A stretch of 64,000 nt of DNA, taken from the NCBI GenBank assembly GCA_030544685.1, contig CP086683.1:5332001-5396000 (forward strand), written 5' to 3'. This DNA comes from Pseudomonas sp. B21_DOA. GTDB lineage: Bacteria; Pseudomonadota; Gammaproteobacteria; Pseudomonadales; Pseudomonadaceae. How positions within the stretch are numbered: position 1 is the first letter of the stretch; each line of letters starts with the position of its first letter. Below, one piece after another: positions 53,619 to 64,000 of the stretch. Below the pieces are notes generated by a model. That model was not told the DNA's origin. It did not search any database and saw only the letters and a list, made by a program, of their open reading frames with translations. The translations under genes and the position numbers were made by a program.

Positions 53619-54965
53619 TCAATTGATCTGGAAGGGATAAACCGCGCCCAGTTTAAGGATTTGCGTCAGTTCATCCAGTGCCGTCCGGCATTCAAGCAGC
53701 AACTGCGGGTCCGCCAGGTCGGTTTCGCTCAGGCGGTCGCGGTAGTGCTTTTCAACCCATGCGGTCAACGAACCGTACAACGGGGCCGTCATGATAACCC
53801 CTGGGTTGACCGCCGCCAGTTCGGTTTCATTCAGCGCCACACGCAGACGCAGGCACGCCGGGCCACCGCCGTTCTGCATGCTCTGCTTGAGATCGAAGAC
53901 CTTCACTTCGCGGATCATGCCACCCGAGCTGGTCAGGCTTTGCAGATAAGCCCAGACACGTTCGTTGGCCTGGCATTCCTGCGGCACGATCAGCAGCATC
54001 GAACCATCGGCACGCGACAGCAACTGGCTGTTGAACAGGTAGGAACGCACCGCATCATCGACGCTGACCGCCGAACGCGGCACACACACCGACTGGAAGT
54101 TGCCGCCGACCTTGGCCAGTTTGCCTTGCAGTTCGGCAAGCATCTTGTCGGTCTCGAGGAACGCGTCCTCGTGATAGAACAGCACTTCACCGTTGCCCAC
54201 GGCGATCACGTCGTTGTGGAACACGCCCTGATCGATGACATTTGGATTCTGCTGCGCATAGACCACGCCTTCGTCACGCAGACCGTGCAGACGCGCGACC
54301 GCTTGCGATGCTTCGAGGGTCTGGCGCGCCGGGTATTTCTGCGGCGCCGGGAAACGATTGTCGAAAGCACTGCGGCCGAATACGAAAAACTCGACGCCCG
54401 CTTCACCGTACTCACGGCAGAAACGCGTGTGGTTGGCCGCGCCTTCATCACCGAACTGCGCCACTGCCGGCAAAGCGGCGTGATGGGCGAAGTGCTGTTG
54501 ATTGGCGAACATCGCACCGAGCACGCGGCTGGTGGTCGGGTGCTCGATGCTGCGGTGATATTTGCAATTGAGGTTGGCGGCGGTGAAGTGCACGCGGCCG
54601 TCAGCGGTATCGGCGCTCGGGCTGACCGTCGCGGCATTGGCTACCCACATGCTTGAGGCCGAGCAACTGGCAACCAGCAGCGGCATCGCCTCTTTGGCGG
54701 CGCGCTCGATCACTTGTGCGTCAGTGCCGCTGAAGCCCAGACGACGCAGCGCGGACACGTCGGGACGTTCTTGCGGAGCCAGCACGCCTTGCTGAAAGCC
54801 CATGTCCATCAGCGCTTTCATCTTGGCCAGACCTTGCAGCGCCGCTTCCTTCGGATTCGAGGATTGCTGACTATTGCTCTGCGAGGCGACGTTGCCGTAG
54901 GACAGACCACCGTAGTTATGGGTCGGCCCCACTAGACCGTCAAAATTGACTTCATAGGATTTCAT
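53619..54965 (-). CDS. aruB: N-succinylarginine dihydrolase AruB (AstB)
   Basis: A 448-residue enzyme of the amidinotransferase (GME) fold that converts succinylarginine to succinylornithine, CO2 and two NH3. N-terminal signature [19 protein letters not shown]; catalytic His and Cys regions in [16 protein letters not shown] and [18 protein letters not shown] at 54965 ([13 protein letters not shown]). Third-from-last gene of the operon; a REP-type inverted pair separates it from aruD. Confidence 0.95.
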   Translation of the reverse strand: MKSYEVNFDGLVGPTHNYGGLSYGNVASQSNSQQSSNPKEAALQGLAKMKALMDMGFQQGVLAPQERPDVSALRRLGFSGTDAQVIERAAKEAMPLLVASCSASSMWVANAATVSPSADTADGRVHFTAANLNCKYHRSIEHPTTSRVLGAMFANQQHFAHHAALPAVAQFGDEGAANHTRFCREYGEAGVEFFVFGRSAFDNRFPAPQKYPARQTLEASQAVARLHGLRDEGVVYAQQNPNVIDQGVFHNDVIAVGNGEVLFYHEDAFLETDKMLAELQGKLAKVGGNFQSVCVPRSAVSVDDAVRSYLFNSQLLSRADGSMLLIVPQECQANERVWAYLQSLTSSGGMIREVKVFDLKQSMQNGGGPACLRLRVALNETELAAVNPGVIMTAPLYGSLTAWVEKHYRDRLSETDLADPQLLLECRTALDELTQILKLGAVYPFQIN

Positions 54966-55033
54966 CAGCGAGGCTCCACGAGAATCTGTTGTTATAGGCA
55001 TCGAGTAACAATTAGGTAAGACCGCGGTGCGGC

Positions 55034-55124
55034 CATCGCTGGCAAGCCAGCTCCCACATTGACCGCGTCGTACACAAAATGTGTGGACGTCTCTGACCCT
55101 GTGGGAGCTGGCTTGCCAGCGATT
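55034..55124. repeat. Inverted repeat pair inside the aru operon, ATCGCTGGCAAGCC type
   Basis: CCATCGCTGGCAAGCCAGCT and its inverse AGCTGGCTTGCCAGCGAT flank a spacer with an ACACAAAATGTGT palindrome. Same family as 13900-13990. Its place between aruD and aruB means the polycistronic mRNA carries the stem. Confidence 0.88.
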
Positions 55125-55129
55125 GGGCG

Positions 55130-57621
<2,492 letters not shown>

Positions 57622-57672
57622 GCTATCTCCTCAAACGGGCCGCTCGCGCCACCCGTGAAACTCGCTAAGGCG

Positions 57673-58692
57673 TTAAACCGCCACCAGGCGCACGCTGGCA
57701 CCTTCACCGACGCCCAGGGCTTCGGCCGCTTCCATATCCAGCGTCACCGGTTTGCCCGGCGCGTAGTCCAGCTCGAGCAACACCGCGCGGTAATCCTGCA
57801 ACTGCGCGTTGGCCACCAGGTACTGGCGTCCGGCGCCTTTGACCGGCTCGCCGATCTTCACCGGCACCACGCGGCTCTGGGCGATCGAACGGATCCCGGA
57901 AACCCGCGCATGCAGGGTCGGGCCGCCGTCGAAGATGTCGATGTAGTGATCGGTCTCGAAGCCTTCGCGCATCAGGATGTCGAAAGTGATCTGCGCACGC
58001 GGGTGCACCTGGCCCATCGCCTCTTGGGCGGAGTCCGGCAGCAGCGGCACGTAGATCGGGTAATGCGGCATCAGCTCGGCGAGGAAGGTGCGGCTTTTCA
58101 GCCCGCACAGACGCTCGGCCTCGGCGTAGTTGAGGTCGAAGAAATTACGCCCGATCGCATCCCAGAACGGCGAGTCGCCATTCTCGTCGCTGTAACCGAC
58201 GATCTCGGTCACCACCGAATCGGCAAAACGCTCCGGGTGGCTGGCGACGAACAGCAGACGGCCACGGGAATTGAGCTCGGCCCACGGCGAACCGACCAGC
58301 TCGCGCTGCACGTAGAAACTGGTCAGCAAGCTGTTGCCGGTCAGGTCGTGGCACTGCGAGAGCACGTGGATCTTGTTGTGGATCTTCAGCTCGCGGGAGG
58401 CGTGGACGAAGGTCTCGTTGCGGAAGCTGTAGAACGGCTCCGAGTAGCCGGCGGACGCGACGATGGCCGAGCAGCCGACCAGTTTGCCGGTGCTCGAGTC
58501 TTCAAGGACAAAGAAGTAACTCTCTTCACCGTTGAAGCTCACTTCGGCGGCAAACGAAGCTTCGCTCGCGGCGATCTTGTCGCTCAGACGTTCCACGTCA
58601 TCCGGCAAGGAAGTGACACCAATCGGGCTGTCCGCAGCCAGACGCTGTACCTCGCCCAGATCAGCCATTTGCGCGGGGCGCATCACCAGCAT
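57673..58692 (-). CDS. aruF: Arginine/ornithine N-succinyltransferase subunit alpha AruF
   Basis: A 339-residue AstA-family protein, MLVMRPAQMADLGEVQRLAA, homologous to AruG along its length (FLAELMPHYPIYVPLLPDSA). It is the partner subunit for the first step of arginine and ornithine succinylation. It follows aruC after a 233-bp gap containing a long inverted repeat, so expression relative to aruC may be set by that stem. Confidence 0.95.
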   Translation of the reverse strand: MLVMRPAQMADLGEVQRLAADSPIGVTSLPDDVERLSDKIAASEASFAAEVSFNGEESYFFVLEDSSTGKLVGCSAIVASAGYSEPFYSFRNETFVHASRELKIHNKIHVLSQCHDLTGNSLLTSFYVQRELVGSPWAELNSRGRLLFVASHPERFADSVVTEIVGYSDENGDSPFWDAIGRNFFDLNYAEAERLCGLKSRTFLAELMPHYPIYVPLLPDSAQEAMGQVHPRAQITFDILMREGFETDHYIDIFDGGPTLHARVSGIRSIAQSRVVPVKIGEPVKGAGRQYLVANAQLQDYRAVLLELDYAPGKPVTLDMEAAEALGVGEGASVRLVAV

Positions 58693-58738
58693 GGTGTCAC
58701 TCCTTTCTCTTAATATTCACAGAAAAAAACACCGGACC

Positions 58739-58862
58739 TTGTAGGAGTGAGCCTGTGTGGCGAGGGATTTATCCCCGTTGGGCTGCGTAGCGGCCCCTTT
58801 TCTGGGGTGCTTCGCGCCCCAACGGGGATAAATCCCCTCACCACAGGGCTCACTCCGACAGT
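58739..58862. repeat. Long inverted extragenic repeat between aruC and aruF
   Basis: The ends TTGTAGGAGTGAGCCTGTG and CACAGGGCTCACTCCGACA are complementary, then GTGGCGAGGGATTTATCCCC pairs with GGGGATAAATCCCCTCACCAC, leaving a GCGTAGCGGCCCC...GGGGTGCTTCGCGCCCC hairpin core. It is the most complete copy of the family at 3366 and 6366. Confidence 0.88.
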
Positions 58863-58925
58863 CGAATCTGTCCGATGTAAAAATTGGCTTCGGCGCCGGA
58901 AAACCTCCAGGCGCCGAAAGGTCCA

Positions 58926-60303
<1,378 letters not shown>

Positions 60304-60449
60304 AAGGCGCAGTTTACCGGGCGCGGCCGATTTGCGGCAGGCCGCGCAGAATACCAAGTCAGCCTCGCCGCAGAGAGATAAATATGTACCGCACGGTGGG
60401 CGCTTGTTGCTGATTTGCTGAGGGTTCTTCTCAACGCCAAGGAATGCTC

Positions 60450-63400
60450 ATGCACCTGTCTGATGGCCACTCACCGACAACCTTTAGCAAGACGCCCGAA
60501 CCACAACATCCGGACGAGCACTATCAACCGCTGAAAAACGCGATTCCCCAATGGCTCGGCAACACCTCGGCCTCCCGCCGCGAGGCACTGAAAAACAGCC
60601 CGCCTCTAGTGCCTGAGGCGCTCAAGTCCGCTCCCGCCGAGCAACACGCCGTGATGAAGAAACTCACTGCGACCACTCTCACCGCGCAGAGCGAGGTAGA
60701 CAAAAGCCTGGAACATCTGCAGGACGCCGCCGCTTTCGCCGAGCCTCTGCTCAAAGCGGAACTGAAAAACTGCTTCAACCTCGACGTGGATGTCAGAAAC
60801 ACCTATGTGCGCTTGTATATTCCGGTGACGACACCATGGTTTGCCATCAGCACCGGCGCCCGCGTCTGGACGGTGTCGTTGCTGGACGCCGCACTGCATA
60901 ACTTCGAAGACCGTGAAACCTACGAAAACGCTTTCGAAGCCGCATCGACCTACACCACCGCACCATCGGCCAGCGGGCAGTTCGAGCCACTGCCGGACAT
61001 CAAGGCCAGACTGAGCATCCCGGCGTTTACCCAACTGTGCCGCCGACTGGATATCGGTGCGCAGTACAAGGCCAGCCTGGAAAAAATCTCGGTTACTCCG
61101 ACCCTGCGCTCGCCTCGAGCCTGCGCGCCAAACTGGACGCCAGCGAGAAGGCCGCGATGAAAGCCGCGTTGCAGTGGGCGCGGATGCACCGTGACGTGTC
61201 GGAAAATCATTTCCGCCTGGTCGACGCCATGCTCGACGGCATGACAGGGCTCTACATCAACGGTGCACCGGTGCTGTGTCATGACGTGACGATGCTCTGC
61301 GCACCACTCACCGGCATCGTCGTGTTCGCTGCGGATCTGTACCAGACGCGCAATGTCGCACGCGTCGTGGCCTATGTACCGAATGATCCCGATCATCCGT
61401 TCAAGGAATATGCGTCCCCGGCTGAAATGCTCGTCGAGCTGACGCGCCAGTTGCGCTCAAAAGAGTACCAGCAGTTCTTCAGCCGCTTCGTCAATCACGA
61501 ACAGCGCGGCTACTTCTTCAGCACACTCAACAGCCGCCTGAGCGCAATCAAATGGCATCCCCACGAGCCCGGCAGCGCCCTGCCCGCGTGGCGCGAGGCG
61601 CCCGTGGAACGGCCTGACCTGCAGACCGCGCTGGTGCCGTTTTACGATGGCCTGTGGCAACACCTGCACCAGGCCAAACTGAACAAGGTCTTCAACGATG
61701 CCCGGGTCATCGCCGTCCCGACGGCCTGGGTCGATCAACGCGCACGCTGGGCCTTCTGGGATTCGGTGGTGAATATCCTTTCCAGCATCGCCCAGACCGC
61801 AGCCCTGATTGTCGCGCCATTCGTGCCGGTACTGGGCGAAGCAATGATGGCGTATATGGCTTACCAGATGCTCGACGAAACCTTCGAAGGCATCGTCGAA
61901 TGGGCACAGGGTCGCAACACCGAAGCCATCGGGCACTTGATGGACACCGTCGAATCGATGATTCAGCTGGGCCTGTTCGCGGTGGGCGGTGCGATTGGCG
62001 CAGCCGAGTTTCGCAAGGTGCTGCCTGCAGACGTGCTGGCGTTCATCGACCGTTTCAAACCGGTGAAACTGGCCAAAGGCGAAACCCGCTACTGGCAGCC
62101 TGATCTTGAGCGCTACAAGCACCCGCTGCGTCCGCCCGTCGACTCGCAACCCGACGCACTGGGCCTGCACGCCCATCAGGGCAAGCAACTTCTGCCGCTC
62201 GACGATGCGCATTTTTCCCTGAAGCCCGCCGAGGAGCCCGGGCAGTACCGCATCGAACACCCCACCCGGCCCGACGCCTACCAGCCTGCAGTCCGCCACA
62301 ACGGTGAGGGCGCCTGGCACACAGAGCTCGAACAACCGCTCGAATGGGACGGCGAAACCGCACTGCGCCGCATCGGCCCGTCGGTGGAGAGCTTTTCACC
62401 GGCCGAGCGGGAAACCATTCTGCAGGTCAGCGGCACCAGCGAAGACGCCCTGCGCAAGATGCACGTCAATCAGGAAAAGCTCCCGCCGCTGCTGGCCGAC
62501 AGCATTCAGCGCTTCAAGATCGACCAGCAGCTGCAGCGCTTCGTCGATCAAATGGACAGCGAAACGTCTGAAGATTTCTTGCGTGCCGATCCGGTCACCC
62601 AGTTGCAACTGCTGACCGACCATGGCCGTTGGCCGAGCAACAGGCGGCTGCGTCTGGTTGATCGCAACGGCGAACTGCTCTGGCAATCCTCCGCAGACGA
62701 AAGCCTGCCCCTGACCGAGTTGAGGCAGGATCGGCTGATCGGCGGCGACCTGCTCAAATCCTTGCTCTCCGCCCTCGACGAAGAACAAATCAAGGCGCTG
62801 CTTGACGAACCCTTTGCGCTGACCCCACCACTGGATGTCCGCAGCCAGACCCTGCGCAAGCAACTGGCCGGCCTTGCGAAAACCCACAAAAGCGCGCTGT
62901 TCGAGTCGCGCTATCAGGCGCTGCAGGGTATCGACGATCCACTGGCCCAACCGCTCAAGGCCCAGGCACCCGAGCTGCCGGCCAGCGTCACCCGCGAACT
63001 GCTCGACACCGCTACCGGCGACGAAATGTTGCAGCTGGATCAGGGCCAGGTTCCGCCGCGTCAGCAGGAGCTGCTGCAACTGGCGCGCCAGGAAGTGCGC
63101 GTCACCCGCGCCTACGAAGGACTGCAGCTCGGCTCGGTGAGCAATGCCGATTCCGATTACCTCGCCCTGCACAGCCTGAAACTGCTGCCAGGCTGGAGCG
63201 GCGACGTGCGCATCGAAATCCGCGACGGCCGCTACGACGGCCCGGTCCTCGATAGCATCGGAAGCGAAGAGGCTCCCGAGCAGAAAGTCCTCGTGCGCAA
63301 CGATGATGGTCAATATCAACCTTACGACGATCGCGGCCAGGCACTGCATTCGCTCAGTGACTTCTACTCCAGCCTGCTCTATGCGCTGCCGGACAGTGAA

Positions 63401-64000
63401 CGCCAGAGCCTCGCCCTGCAAATCGGAGAGGGCCAGACACTGAAAACCGCGATTCGCGAACACACGCTGGAACGCAGCGAGCTGCGGCAGGTGCTGTCGG
63501 AGAATCCGATCAAGCCACCGATGACCGATACATTACGGATCCTGGGGACGGAGGGTTACCCGCGTCTTCCCCTCCAATCGTCGTGACAGGCGAGACCATT
63601 GACGCCCTTGAGCACGACATAAGAACACTCTATCCAAGGATGTCGGCCGCGGAATCAAGCCGCTTCGCACAACGCCTGCGCGCCAGTCCTCTGGGCTGGC
63701 GCGCGGAAATGGTCCGCTTGCAAACCGACTATCTGCAATTGCAGAACGAGCTTCAGGTCTGGGCCAACAACCCACCCGCCCGGCACCCTCTGACAGGCAG
63801 CGCGCTCACGTCAATCGAGCGACAAGCCGAAATTCGCAACCGACGTTTATTCAGGGAACAACTGCTGCAGGGCTGGCGACGGGAGAATGTCGTCGGGATC
63901 GATGCGCAGGGTGCCGCCTCGGGCCACGCCATGTTGCTGACTCTCCGCATCATGGGTGACTTGCCGGTGATGTCGGCCGATTTCAGCCATATCATCTGGC
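60450..64000 (+). CDS. Large DUF6543 'dermonecrotic toxin'/LRR effector-type protein, partial, frame broken twice
   Basis: Starts MHLSDGHSPTTFSKTPEPQH with AAGGA before ATG 60450 (the ATG at 60444 is too close to it). At least 1184 codons lie in the window and it continues past the right edge. The N-terminal third is the DUF6543 domain found in Pseudomonas toxin-like proteins; a hydrophobic stretch follows (SIAQTAALIVAPFVPVLGEA). Near the edge HAMLLTLRIMGDLPVMSADF looks like the start of leucine-rich repeats, which in relatives precede a NEL E3 ligase domain. Two homopolymer losses (A-run near 61085, C-run near 63570) break the frame. No signal peptide is seen. Confidence 0.8.

Overview
The window is chromosomal DNA of a Pseudomonas, most likely of the P. 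fluorescens group. The evidence is high-GC codon use, the gene sets (phoPQ-oprH, amrZ, rsmA, aruCFGDBE, flgBCDE-cheRV-flgAMNZ) and the abundant extragenic palindromes of the GCGAGCAGGCTCGCTCCCAC type. No transposase, phage gene or CRISPR array was found. The content is mostly conserved housekeeping and regulation. The main accessory item is a large toxin/effector-type gene entering the window at its right end.

Layout. 1-4963: a partial exported protein, arsC-type reductase, wrbA, a small membrane protein, a Tag-like DNA glycosylase, ttcA, a Yip1-family membrane protein and sprT. 5072-9196: a CaiB/BaiF CoA-transferase, dctA with a sigma-54 promoter and twin upstream palindromes, and an AraC-type regulator. 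9292-16344: phoQ-phoP-oprH with a triple PhoP box, an exported dienelactone hydrolase, a phosphopantetheinyl transferase and an OmpR-type two-component pair. 16345-20095: a long regulatory leader (DnaA box, paired NrdR boxes) and nrdA. 20096-21011: a repeat-dense junction. 21012-28827: a flagellar/chemotaxis block (flgE-D-C-B, cheR, cheV on minus; flgA, flgM, flgN, flgZ on plus) with sigma-54 and sigma-28 promoters. 28897-34104: an MFS carrier, a gamma-glutamylpolyamine-synthetase-like glutamine synthetase, and a histidine kinase/response regulator-TPR pair. 34322-41488: an LprI-domain protein, a giant CheB/CheR/PAS/histidine-kinase protein with a receiver, tRNA-Arg(CCT) and two small proteins. 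41463-45139: phnN, amrZ, mgtE and a DUF4124 protein. 45159-52115: two tRNA-Arg(ACG), tRNA-Ser(GCT), rsmA, lysC, alaS, ltaE, and an FMN riboswitch with a RibH2-type lumazine synthase. 52251-60146: the complete arginine succinyltransferase operon aruCFGDBE with ArgR-like palindromes upstream. 60450-64000: a DUF6543 'dermonecrotic toxin'/LRR effector-type gene, cut by the window end.

A technical theme runs through the window. About 17 single-base indels, nearly all shortened homopolymers, break conserved genes including the essential alaS, core phoQ, mgtE and flgA, and even the anticodon stem of tRNA-Ser. I treat these as probable sequencing or assembly errors rather than real pseudogenes, and I give full-gene coordinates across the breaks.

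Functional links. The PhoPQ-OprH operon handles the low-Mg2+ response, with mgtE elsewhere in the window as Mg2+ transporter. The flagellar block spans the sigma-54 (flgB, flgA) and FliA (flgM) classes, with AmrZ and RsmA as likely global regulators of motility. The aru genes convert arginine to glutamate and succinate under likely ArgR control.
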